From assembly GCF_964340395.1 (NCBI RefSeq), contig NC_135565.1:965001-1029000 (forward strand): DNA of 64,000 bases, written 5' to 3'. This document shows positions 24,787 through 36,044 of the stretch, piece by piece (the stretch's first letter is position 1; every line of letters starts with the position of its first letter). Origin of the DNA: Glandiceps talaboti (taxonomy: Eukaryota; Hemichordata; Enteropneusta; Spengelidae). The notes beneath the pieces were generated by a model. That model was not told the origin of the DNA and did no database searches. It saw nothing but the letters and a program-made list of their open reading frames with translations. The translations under genes and the position numbers were made by a program.

Positions 24787-25232
24787 TTACAAATATGGTG
24801 TAAGCAGAAAGACAAATACTATGATAAAGTCAGCATTATGTAGGGATTTTAACATTAACAAGACAGCATTGACTTTTGTGCTATGTTAAACATGGTGTAC
24901 ATTGTATACAAGATGGCTGCCAACTGTGTGACAGGCTCTACATATGAATGCTAGATGAAATGAGAACCTACATTTTATTTGTGTGTGTACATCACTTGTA
25001 CATGATATTATAGCTTGCTTGCCTGATTTGTTTGTTTGTTTGTTTATCTTGGTATTTTAAAACTCAACAAATATTTTACTTGGTTTCAAAATTCCAGATT
25101 TGTGTCAAAAGTGGAAGAGTAACTTTAGAAGACTGAAATAAATTATACAATTATTCATCTCATCTTGTTTCAAACAAAAGCAATTCATCAGGTTTTCAAG
25201 ATATCTCTGAAGATTCTTATGTTAATTTTTAG

Positions 25233-26403
25233 CACAACTGAACTGAGGTTCAGTTTCCATCACCCTGTCCATTCATTTGTGACTGTTTCCATCATCCTGT
25301 CCATTCATTTGTGACTGTTTCCATCACCCTGTCCATTCATTTGTGACTGTTTCCATCACCCTGTCCATTCATTTGTGACTGTTTCCATCACCCTGTCCAT
25401 TCATTTGTGACTGTTTCCATCATCCTGTCCATTCATTTGTGACTGTTTCCATCACCCTGTCCATTCATTTGTGACTGTTTCCATCATCCTGTCCATTCAT
25501 TTGTGACTGTTTCCATCACCCTGTCCATTCATTTGTGACTGTTTCCATCACCCTGTCCATTCATTTGTGACTGTTTCCATCACCCTGTCCATTCATTTGT
25601 GACTGTTTCCATCACCCTGTCCATTCATTTGTGACTGTTTCCATCACCCTGTCCATTCATTTGTGACTGTTTCCATCACCCTGTCCATTCATTTGTGACT
25701 GTTTCCATCACCCTGTCCATTCATTTGTGACTGTTTCCATCACCCTGTCCATTCATTTGTGACTGTTTCCATCACCCTGTCCATTCATTTGTGACTGTTC
25801 ACGTCACCCTGTCCATTCATTTGTGACTGTTTCCATCACCCTGTCCATTCATTTGTGACTGTTTCCATCACCCTGTCCATTCATTTGTGACTGTTCACGT
25901 CACCCTGTCCAGTCATTTGTGACTGTTTCCATCACCCTGTCCATTCATTTGTGACTGTTTCCATCATCCTGTCCATTCATTTGTGACTGTTTCCATCACC
26001 CTGTCCATTCATTTGTGACTGTTTCCATCACCCTGTCCATTCATTTGTGACTGTTTCCATCATCCTGTCCATTCATTTGTGACTGTTTCCATCATCCTGT
26101 CCATTCATTTTTGACTGTTTCCATCACCCTGTCCATTCATTTGTGACTGTTTCCATCACCCTGTCCATTCATTTGTGACTGTTTCCATCACCCTGTCCAT
26201 TCATTTGTGACTGTTCACGTCACCCTGTCCATTCATTTGTGACTGTTTCCATCACCCTGTCCATTCATTTGTGACTGTTTCCATCATCCTGTCCATTCAT
26301 TTGTGACTGTTTCCATCACCCTGTCCATTCATTCATGACTGTTTCCATCAACCTGTCCATTCATTTGTGACTGTTCACGCCACCCTGTCCATTCATTTGT
26401 GAC
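25233..26403. repeat. Minisatellite, 32 bp x about 36, starting at a family A left end
   Basis: The family A left end (ttttagcacaactgaactga) at 25233-25256 runs straight into units tttccatcaccctgtccatt followed by catttgtgactg. Variants are rare (atcatcc; ttcacgtcacc). Confidence 0.96.
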
Positions 26404-26840
26404 CGATGCCGAATGGCGCCCATATTTGTTGTTAAATTTCACAATATGCATCATAACTTTGAAGGTATAATATACAGTGACTCCATTCAAGTGCCTACAC
26501 CCATATTATCAAATTTGAGCTTTCTTTTAAGATGCTGACCTTTGACCTTGAGTCTTAAAGGTCAAATAGCTGACTTTGGGTTATCTTCATAGCTTTTTTA
26601 ATCAAACATTTAAAGTGATGATATTTTAATCGTGTCTTGGTTTTTACTATGTGTGGCAAATCCACATCACCTAAATTCACGAGCTTGACCTGAATAGCGA
26701 AATGGCTGCCATGTTTGTGATAAACAAGCACATTTTGCCTGTTATCTGCAAAAGTTTGATACACGTGGACACCATTCAAGTGTCACATTATCAATTATGA
26801 GCTTTCTAATGAGACATTTACTTTGAACTTGACAAACATT
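26404..26840. repeat. Interspersed repeat, family E
   Basis: Shares ordered phrases with 150-420: cccatattatc, gagctttct, ctgacctttgacc, atggctgccatgtttgt, cacattttgcct. No coding sequence recognised. The following 26841-27179 shows nothing distinctive. Confidence 0.5.
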
Positions 26841-27179
26841 TTCAAAGTGAAGTGACCAATTTCTTTCTCTGTTTAATGACTCAAGAAGTTGGTAGTCTAG
26901 TTCCTGTGACCATTTTCTGATTTTAAACTACGTTATTGTACAAATTTGAATTTTTTATATAACTTTGTTATAGTTATAGATAGATTGTGTAGAGATTCAT
27001 GTCAGCTGTAGTTATAGTGAATAGTAGCTCATAAGAAATGACCATGTCATGCTCAGATACAGGCAGTAAAGCTTGATATAAGCCATGAGCCAAAGCAGTG
27101 GTTCACAGCAAATTTAAGGAGTATGTTTGTTTACAAAGCTTATAAACTAGTATTATATTTAAAACAAATTGTGTGCAAT

Positions 27180-28032
27180 TAGAATTAGGAACATGTAAAA
27201 CATAGGATTAGGAACATGTAAAACACAGAATTAGGAACATGTAAAACACAGAATTAGGAACATGTAAAACACAGGATTAGGAACATGTAAAACACAGGAT
27301 TAGGAACATGTAAAACACAGAATTAGGAACATGTAAAACACAGAATTAGGAACATGTAAAACACAGGTTTAGGAACATGTAAAACATAGGATTAGGAACA
27401 TGTAAAACATAGAATTAGGAACATATAAAACACAGGATTAGGAACATGTAAAACATAGGATTAGGAACATGTAAAACACAGAATTAGGAACATGTAAAAC
27501 ACAGGATTAGGAACATGTAAAACACAGGTTTAGGAACATGTAAAACATAGGATTAGGAACATGTAAAACATAGGATTAGGAACATGTAAAACATAGGATT
27601 AGGAACATGTAAAACACAGAATTAGGAACATGTAAAACACAGGTTTAGGAACATGTAAAACATAGGATTAGGAACATGTAAAACATAGGATTAGGAACAT
27701 GTAAAACATAGGATTAGGAACATGTAAAACATAGGATTAGGAACATGTAAAACACAGGATTAGGAATATGTAAAACACAGAATTAGGAACATGTAAAACA
27801 TAGGATTAGGAACATGTAAAACATAGGATTAGGAACATGTAAAACATAGGATTAGGAACATGTAACACATAGGATTAGGAATATGTAAAACACAGAATTA
27901 GGAACATGTAAAACATAGGATTAGGAACATGTAAAACATAGGATTAGGAACATGTAAAACACAGAATTAGGAACATGTAAAACACAGGTTTAGGAACATG
28001 TAAAACATAGGATTAGGAACATGTAAAACATA
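27180..28032. repeat. Minisatellite, 22 bp x about 38
   Basis: Units read attaggaacatgtaaaacac with two variable bases (acag or atag). The flanking stretch 28033-28529 contains no supported feature. Confidence 0.96.
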
Positions 28033-28529
28033 ACACATTAATGTAGATCATTAAACCTTCCATTACCAAAATGTAGAAATGACCGTTGGAGGCATAAACT
28101 GAGTTTAAGTTAATTTAATTGAAACTTGACAGAATTCAAAGAAGGTACACTAAGCAATTCAGTAAGGTAATTCAGTAAATTGATATTAAAATATCAAGGC
28201 CACTTTTATTATCTCACAATACCACCAGATAATATTTGATACCATTAAAGGCATGTGTTGATAGTAGGATAGTTTAAGGAACATTTTATGTTGTATTTTC
28301 ATTCTATTATAAGCTTGTCTCATCTCACTTACAAAGTGATTGAATGTGTAGAATTGATAAGAGTCAGTGTAAATGAGTGGTATGTCAACACATCCAGTAG
28401 AGACAATAAGAACAACATTGCTGAACATTTTGACCAATACAGAACAAGTTTTTTTTTGTATGATGGAAAAAGTAGAATATAGATAACCCCAAAAGTAAAA
28501 CAGACCAAAATATTTTCTCTTAAGAATGG

Positions 28530-29105
28530 TACACTTACCAGACCTGGAAGTGTTGTCATATACATACCAGACCTGGAAGTGTTGCCATACATATACCAGA
28601 CCCGGAAGAGGTGCCATATATATACCAGACCTGGAAGTGTTGCCATATACACTTACCAGACCTGGATGTGTTGTCATACACTTACCAGACCTAGAAGTGT
28701 TTTCATACACTTATCAAACCCGGGAGTGTTGCCATATATATACCAGACCCGGAAGTGTTGCCATACACATACCAGACCCAGAAGTGTTGCCATACATATA
28801 CCAGACTCGGAAGTGTTGCCATGCACATACCAGACTCGGAAGTGTTGCCATACCCATACCAGACTTGGAAGTGTTTCCATACACTTACCAGACCTGGAAG
28901 TGTTGCCATGCACATACCAGACTCGGAAGTGTTGCCATACATATACCAGACTCGGAAGTGTTGCCATACCCATTCCAGACCGGAAGTGTTGTCATATACA
29001 CATACCAGACCTGAATGTGTTGCCATACACATACCAGACCTGAATGTGTTGCCATACACATACCAGACCTGAATGTGTTGCCATACACATACCAAACCTG
29101 AAAGT
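28530..29105. repeat. Minisatellite, about 29 bp x 20
   Basis: Units read ataccagacctggaagtgtt then gccatacac. Because 29 is not a multiple of three, every frame shows a cycling peptide and several overlapping frames stay open on both strands; these are artefacts. The next stretch, 29106-29520, shows nothing recognisable. Confidence 0.95.
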
Positions 29106-29520
29106 ACAAAAAATTAAATGTCAGTATAAGAAGATGGGAACATTTGATGTTTAAACATTTTCATAATATTAACTTCTGTACCTATATTTCATTTCTAAAC
29201 GTTGTACTTTAAGTATTACTATCATATTTTCTACATAATATTGTGTTATCTTTGGAAAAGAGTCAACTTGGTGTTTGCATTTCTGTAAGAGGGTGGGGGT
29301 TAATGATTATTCATTGTATTCAAAGTATTTGGAAACCTTTAATGTGTGCATATGTGATGTGTTGCATTACATAGCAGTGTTATTGAAAGTGTTAATAGAG
29401 TGTGTATGGCAGATTGTTAATAAACATGTACTTTCTTTAAATGCCAATTATATGTCTGTAGAGTGATTGTCTTACTCTGCTAAAGGTGTTCAATTGGTTG
29501 TAAATGTACATGTACTTACT

Positions 29521-29765
29521 ATAGCTGCCTGTCAACTGAAAACAACCAGCATTATGCCATGTGCTTTCTATAGCTGCCTGTCAACTGAAAACAACCAGCA
29601 TTATGCCATGTGCTTTCTATAGCTGCCTGTCAACTGAAAACAACCAGCATTATGCCATGTACTTTCTATAGCTGCCTGTCAACTGAAAACAACCAGCATT
29701 ATGCCATGTGCTTTCTATAGCTGCCTGTCAACTGAAAACAACCAGCATTATGCCATGTACGAGCC
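29521..29765. repeat. Tandem repeat, 49 bp x 5
   Basis: Units begin atagctgcctgtcaactgaa and contain aaccagcattatgccatgt. Nothing is recognised in 29766-30104 apart from a C-rich tract near 30068. Confidence 0.95.
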
Positions 29766-30104
29766 ATTTAAAGATATGCAATATACTCTAGTCATTCTAG
29801 ATCACAACAACATGCATCTATGTCACGATAATGAGTTTCTACATCACTGCTTCTGCTGTGTTAGATATATGAGTCAAAACGTTCAAAATTACCATTACTT
29901 TCCCAATATTTCTTTGATATTACTGGCGTGGTATAAGGGAGCAATCAGTTTTTACGGCCAGGGGTGGGCCGATGACTTTTTGTGAATGTTGTACTTTAAA
30001 ATAGTGACCCCCTGCAATTCACCCACAAAACCAACCAACTACCCCCCAACATATAAAAAATACACTGACCCCCCCCCCCATCTGTTGACAAGAAACATTC
30101 TTTT

Positions 30105-30320
30105 TAACTTCCGTAAGGAAGTTTATATATTAGAGATGGAGTCTGTGTGTGTGTGTGTGTGTGTGTCTGTCTGTATCACCATTTTCGAAAAAACGGCTGC
30201 ATCAATTCGAACAAAATTTCATAGACGTTTTGTAAGGTAATGGCAAGAACTGATTAGATTTTGGTAAACATCCCATGAATATTAATGAGTAATTTACGTA
30301 ATTAATGGTTTTCGGTGTTG
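30105..30320. mobile_element. Family B-like left-end fragment
   Basis: Begins acttccgtaaggaagttt, a self-complementary end, followed by a GT/TCTG microsatellite and the family B phrases aaaacggctgcatcaatt and catgaatattaatgagtaat. The right part is missing. Confidence 0.5.
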
Positions 30321-30602
30321 TACATCGCCCATCACACATGTTGCATACATGTATGCTGCCCTCAGCGGTCGTTAGGTGGTTAGTCGTGCATGCAGTGTCA
30401 GGTTACCAGCACATCGCACAGCGTTCGTGCCAACCTTGTCAGTGATATTCAAAGCATTGGGTAAGTAATCGTACGCTTTGCATGTTTTGATGATGACTGT
30501 TGTTTCAACTAAAATGTTAGATTGAGACTATTACGTTAGAACGCTAAAAATCACTGGCCATTGTTAACTAAATAAAGTCGATTGAGTAAAATAACAGTTC
30601 AG

Positions 30603-30858
30603 CACACAGGCATTTGTTTCCCGAGTTATGTCTCAGAATGTTTCTATAAGTATACAATACAATGTCGATAATATCGTTAATATTGACATATTTAGCCAAC
30701 TATATATGAAAGGGGTAAAATTACACTTGTTTCTGTGATTGCACAGATTCACTCACTACGAAAGAAGACACACAGCATTTGTCTCCCAAGTTATGTCTCA
30801 GAATGTTTCTATCAGAATACAATACAATGTCAATAATATCGTTAATATTGTTGTGTTT
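30603..30858. repeat. Direct repeat of about 95 bp, two copies
   Basis: The block gttatgtctcagaatgtttc through cgataatatcgttaatattg occurs at about 30603-30696 and 30767-30858. The second copy is cut off exactly at TTA, where the TIR transposon end begins. Confidence 0.75.
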
Positions 30859-30859
30859 A

Positions 30860-30972
30860 GGGACGATATCAAAATCAAACACACCGTAATTACGCGTCCT
30901 CACGAGTAGTGACGAGTAGCTCCTCATAGCCGATGTACTACGTGAAACAGGGAATAATGAGGTGTTCATATG
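30860..30972. mobile_element. One end of the Harbinger-like TIR transposon
   Basis: GGGACGATATCAAAATC followed by cgtaattacgcgtcctcacg matches the right end of the element at 1829-3383 over about 110 bp. It is preceded by TTA (30857-30859). The partner end was not found; the sequence changes into the 42-bp array after about 30975. Confidence 0.75.
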
Positions 30973-31004
30973 GAACGCCATGACTGTCTTATGATGCCCA
31001 TTTT

Positions 31005-31830
31005 CATGACGTGTTGTCCATTTAATATGACGTGATGTGCTTTTACCACAACGTGATGTCCATTCAATATGACGTGAAGTGCATTTACCACAACGTGATG
31101 TCTATTTAATAAGACATGATGTGCTTTCACTGCAACATGATTTGCTTTTACCACAACATGATGTCCATTTAATATGACTTGATGTGCTTTCACCACGTGA
31201 TAGGCTTTTACCACAACGTGATGTGCATTTGCAATGACGTGATGTGCTTTCACCACAACGCGATGTGTATTTGCAATGACATGATGTGCTTTCACCACAA
31301 TGTGATGTCCATTTGATATGACGTGATGTGCTTTCACCACAACGTGATGTCTATTTGATATGATGTGATGTGCTTTTACTACAATGTGGTGTGCATTTGA
31401 TATGACGTGATGTGCTTTCACCACGTGATGTCCATTTGCATTGACGTGATGTGCTTTCACCACGTGATGTCCATTTGATATGACGTGATGTGCTTTCACC
31501 ACGTGATGTCCATTTGCATTTACGTGATGTGCTTTCACCACAACGTGATGTCCATTTGATATGATGTGATGTGCTTTCACCACAATGTGATGTCTATTTG
31601 ATATGACGTGGTGTGTTTTCACCACGTGATGTGCATTTGATATGGCGTGATGTGCTTTTAACACAATGTGATGTGCATTTGCAATGACGTGATGTGCTTT
31701 CACCACAACGTGATGTGCATTTGATATGACGTGATGTGCTTTTACCACAACGTGATGTGTATTTGCAATGACGTGATGTGCTTTCACCACGTGATGACAA
31801 TTTGCATTGATATGATAGGCTATTACCATA
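31005..31830. repeat. Minisatellite, about 42 bp (with shorter variants), x about 20
   Basis: Units alternate atgacgtgatgtgctttcac and cacaacgtgatgtgcatttg, with some 36 to 39-bp units that lack part of the second half and then contain cacgtgatg. The array at 32985-33625 is the same family in the opposite orientation. A His/Val-rich open frame through it is a repeat artefact. Confidence 0.93.
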
Positions 31831-31904
31831 ACTTGATGTGTAAAACAGAATTGACGTCCAGCAGTCAGTTGGATCATATCATAACACATATTAACATGTA
31901 TACA

Positions 31905-32190
31905 TATATACATATAAACATACATACATACATACATACATACATACATACACATACGTATGTACGTATCTACATACATACACACACACACGTACGTACG
32001 TACCACCAACCCCCCCCCCCCCCCGCAATAGTCACATCTGGAAATAACTCAAATTTGTTTGTTTACTTGTTTATTTGTTTTTGTTTGTTTGTTTGTTTGT
32101 TTACTTATTTATTTATTTATTCGTTTGTTTGTTTGTTTACTTATTTGTGGTTTGTTTGTTTGTGTGTTTACTTGTTTGTTTGTATTTATA
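31905..32190. repeat. Microsatellites: CATA, CGTA, poly-C and TTTG tracts
   Basis: (CATA)n at about 31917-31950, acgtacgt and a poly-C run near 32010-32024, then (TTTG)n and (TTTA)n to about 32190. Confidence 0.9.
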
Positions 32191-32247
32191 AACAAAACTA
32201 ACTGAGCCTGAGCTCCCTGTGGTCGAAAATCTATTCTGCTTGTCATC

Positions 32248-32355
32248 ATGAATGCTATCCTTGATGAACTGGGACTGTCAACCTTAGCAGTACGATTTGC
32301 TAATGAGGAAATCGAACCGCAGATGGTACAGGATCTCAAAGTCAATGAGCGCTGA
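32248..32355 (+). pseudogene. Small SAM-domain-like fragment
   Basis: A 35-codon frame starting at ATG 32248 reads MNAILDELGLSTLAVRF then ANEEIEPQMVQDLKVNER, then TGA. The spacing of hydrophobic residues and the LGL...F...EI...L pattern resembles the first half of a SAM domain, as found near the N-terminus of several invertebrate transposon-derived and signalling proteins. After the stop the same frame continues ADTAQRG without similarity I can support. It may be a broken exon carried by an element. It lies between two inverted 42-bp arrays. Confidence is low because the fragment is short. Confidence 0.3.
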
Positions 32356-32984
32356 GCTGACACGGCCCAGCGAGGGTCTAATTTGGCAATATTTGATTGA
32401 CAGCTACAATATCGATTGATTATACAATGTTGTAGAGTTTAGTGACAAGATTGTCGATTTTTTCCGACATGGAACGCGCGCACTAGTATTCAGATTTCAA
32501 TATCAAGTTCGGACCCCTACAATTTGTTTGGTTCAAATTTTTATCTTTGCGTTACTAGCAATAAAATTTAGAGATTTTAAGTCGTTTGAATCTCTTCTAA
32601 AATCGTATGGTTTTGATTTTTTTAAATTTCTATCGAAAAATCGAGAAACCGCAGTGTTTAATATTGTGCCATACTAGATTTGACCTGCCTCATGACCTCT
32701 GCTACCGTAATTTCCACGACTCAATAAAATCAGCCGAAAATTTCATGAAAATGTGTATAAAAGACTATCATATGTTTGGATAGATATCAAAAATTGTAAT
32801 ATGGTATGTTTATTCCTCAAAAACGATTTACTTAGCTGGCAAAATTAGGAAAGACGATGCCGAACTGACCCAGAGCAATTTTTCACTTAGCGCTCATTAA
32901 TATTCACAAGCTTACAAAAACACGGACAGAAATATTGGACACAAATTTAAGGGCGCCTCTTTGGCCGCAGTGAATTAAATGAAG
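32356..32984. other. Unique spacer between inverted arrays
   Basis: AT-rich, non-coding as far as can be seen. The phrase agcgctcattaatattcac near 32897 partly mirrors gtcaatgagcgctgagctga at 32341, a weak hint of inverted symmetry. Confidence 0.35.
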
Positions 32985-33625
32985 ATCACGTTGTGGTAAA
33001 AGCACATCACGTCATTGCAAATCACGTTGTGGTAAAAGCACATCACGTCATTGCAAATACACATCACGTTTTGGTAAAAGCACATCACGTCATTGTAAAT
33101 ACACATCACGTTTTGGTAAAAGCACATCACGTCATTGTAAATACACATCACGTTTTGGTAAAAGCACATCACGTCATTGTAAATACACACCACGTTTTGG
33201 TGAAAGCACATCACGTCATTGTAAATACACATCACGTTTTGGTCAAAGCACATCACGTCATTGTAAATACACACCACGTTTTGGTAAAAGCACATCACGT
33301 CATTGTAAATATACATCACGTTTTGGTAAAAGCACATCACGTCATTGTAAATACACATCACGTTTTGGTAAAAGCACATCACGTCATTGTAAATACACAT
33401 CACGTTTTGGTAAAAGCACATCACGTCATTGTAAATACACATCACGTTTTGGTAAAAGCACATCACGTCATTGTAAATACACATCACGTTTTGGTAAAAG
33501 CACATCACGTCATTGTAAATACACATCACGTTTTGGTAAAAGCACATCACGTCATTGCAAATACACATCACATTGTGGTAAAAGCACATCATGTATCAAA
33601 TGCACATCACGTTGTGGTGAAAGCT
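32985..33625. repeat. Minisatellite, 42 bp x about 14, opposite orientation to 31005-31830
   Basis: Units read aagcacatcacgtcattgta then aatacacatcacgttttggt, the reverse complement of the 31-kb array. It is far more homogeneous than the partner, suggesting recent amplification. Confidence 0.95.
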
Positions 33626-33688
33626 AGATAGAAAGATAGGTATACATATATATATATACTTACTAGATAGATAGGTAGATAGATCTAC

Positions 33689-33738
<50 letters not shown>

Positions 33739-33854
33739 ATCTAGATAGATAGAAAGATAGGTATATATATATTTATATATACTAGATAGGTAGGTAGGTA
33801 TGAAATGGATTGAGCTACCTATGTATCTATCTAGTAAGTATCTATATATAAGTA

Positions 33855-33913
<59 letters not shown>

Positions 33914-33965
33914 CTATCTATCTATAAATCTATCTATCTATCTACCTACCCATGTATATATAAAT
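33626..33965. repeat. TA, GATA and TCTA microsatellites
   Basis: Long (TA)n tracts at about 33693-33735 and 33858-33908, surrounded by tagatagatag and tatctatct runs. The following 33966-34435 has no recognisable feature. Confidence 0.9.
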
Positions 33966-34475
33966 AAATGAATATACTTTACACCTCGGGTCCAATGGTA
34001 AGAAAACCTAGCCCTCGATCTGGAACGAAGCCTTTGTGTTTTAACAAAGTTTGGTTTCTGTGCAGAAATAGTGATGCATGGTGCTTGACAACAAATATTC
34101 ACGTACTGGACGAGAACTATATTTTAAAGGTTTGTTTTTCCCCCCTCTCATGTCGAAATCTTACAAAAGACAAACAAAAGCGCAGGTCAAACACTAAACT
34201 ATTTTATTGCATGGAAAGCCAGAGAGAGATTTACTGGACAAATTCAAATAATTACTTTACCTAATAGTATACCTTTTCACACTGGAACACAAGGTTTAAA
34301 CAGTATAAGATAATGTTGAATAATTGATATCCATGAATACTATATGTGTATACATATTGTACAAAGAGCTATGCACATATAGGCTTTCTTGGCCATCGCA
34401 AAAACACAAGAACTGAAGAAACATACCTACCTATACCTACCTACCTACCTACCTACATACATACATACATACATA

Positions 34476-35030
34476 TGTGACGGTACGAGCCGCCACCTCG
34501 TAAGATTTGTTTAGTAGTTTAAAAGTTACCATATTACTGTTTGCTAGACCCAAATTGTGTTATTGGGACAGCTAGTACTTTTACTTTGTAGAGCTGGGTC
34601 ATTTTCACTATTTCTGGACCAATCCGGAAGGACTACGTCACCTCCGGACAGTTAGTAACATTGTAGCCAGTTTGGGCGGGAAATACCCAGGTTTACATGT
34701 GGTTTGTAGTTTTACGGAGAGTCGAGCGTGAACCGTCGAGTAGTGCGGACCGGTGTGTTGTAAGGTCCGGTTAGTTGTAGTATGCAGACCGTAGTATGTA
34801 AGGTCTGGTAGTGCAAACCTGTGAACTGTAGTGCGTTGATGACGGAGAATAAAGTACGGCTGATGTGTTGAATTGTAGGCGATTAGTTATCGTTTTATTC
34901 GCATCATGTGGGACGTTAACCCCACGGCGAGGACGCGCTCCAATATAACTCAGCAGCGGGAACCCAAGGTAAATTTGCACAGCTCTGTCTATGGTCTGAT
35001 GGGCTGGGGAATAGACGGGCGATTGTGACA
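34476..35030. mobile_element. Probable solo LTR inserted in a CATA microsatellite
   Basis: The segment starts TGTGACGG and ends TTGTGACA (TG...CA) and is flanked on both sides by (CATA)n, so a 4-bp CATA duplication is compatible but cannot be told from the microsatellite. It is GC-richer than its surroundings and carries AATAAA near 34849 in gagaataaagtacgg. No internal retroelement genes, primer-binding site or second LTR are present. An alternative is another small DNA element with the same ends. Confidence 0.45.
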
Positions 35031-35036
35031 CATACA

Positions 35037-35070
<34 letters not shown>

Positions 35071-35125
35071 CATACATACATACATACATACATACATACA
35101 TACATACATTCATACATATATACAT
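35031..35125. repeat. (CATA)n microsatellite
   Basis: Continuation of the CATA tract seen at 34455-34475, ending near cataaccaattc. Confidence 0.95.
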
Positions 35126-35164
35126 AACCAATTCATTATTTCCAGAAGCATCTTTAAACTAAAG

Positions 35165-35558
35165 AACTTTTTACTCTTTCAGCTATATATAATTCTCTCT
35201 TTATTGACGAAATAAAGACACCTTGTCCATTCTTCTCTTATCTAAATTATAACATCCCAAATCTTATAATTGCCAAGAGACCAGTTACATTAACAGTTTG
35301 CTTTATTTCTTATCTTCAGAGTGATTATCACTCTCATTTATGCATGAACTAGTATTCTTCCTTGTTAGTGCATGTTTGAGTGTTTGTCTGGTGTGATAAT
35401 CACCCAGTAGATTAGAGATAAAGTCTATTTTTGTGGTAACTGAACCCAGCTAATTATGAGATTAGGGGGTGTTTTAATTTATATGAGAAGAATGGACAAG
35501 GTGTCTTTATTTAGTCAATAAAGAGATAGTTATGTACAGCTGAAAGAGAGAAAAGTGG
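35165..35558. mobile_element. Palindromic MITE / foldback element
   Basis: The left arm (ctctttcagctatatataat, then ataaagacaccttgtccatt) and right arm (aatggacaaggtgtctttat, then cagctgaaagag) are inverted repeats of about 150 bp with little unique loop. A transcript would fold into a long hairpin. No coding sequence. Confidence 0.75.
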
Positions 35559-36044
35559 CCAGGGAAAGAAGAAAAATATTTTATATCACCACAAAAATCA
35601 GTGAGTCGATTCATCAATATCACACACAAAATAACTTATTTCACCAAAGAAAATAATCATTCAATCATCAATCATTCAACCAAACAATAAATCAATCAAT
35701 AAATCAATCGACCAATCAATCAATTGATTGATCGATCAATCAATTACATGCTCGCTGATCCTTGTGCTCATACATACATACATACATACATACATACGTA
35801 CACACACAAGTCGGAAGTCGGAAGTTCTCAATAAATTTACAACAACACAGTGATTTCTTGCAAAAATTATGACAATGTAGAATACAACATTTATTTTTTG
35901 TGCCCCATAACTTCACTCATCTTCTAATTTTCCAAAATTCTTAAATTGCCTTCTTTCCTGACTTATTTTACCTTCCCTATAAACATCCCATGAACATCTG
36001 AACTAACAAAGCTAACTTATATCTACTATCTAAAATATATATAT
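35559..36044. repeat. (CAAT)n-type microsatellite and unique flank
   Basis: caatcaatcaat and related tetranucleotides at about 35655-35750, (CATA)n near 35770-35800, then unremarkable sequence. Confidence 0.7.

Noticed and set aside
28526-29109. Several overlapping repeat-peptide frames on both strands
   Set aside because: Products of a 29-bp tandem repeat cycling through the frames.
30966-32009. 347-codon His/Val-rich minus-strand frame
   Set aside because: Translation of the 42-bp array; no independent coding evidence.
31005-33625. Functional link between UPRE-like motifs in the 42-bp arrays and the IRE1-like kinase
   Set aside because: Distance, the repeat origin of the motif and the absence of any other evidence make coincidence the better explanation; kept only as a low-interest note.
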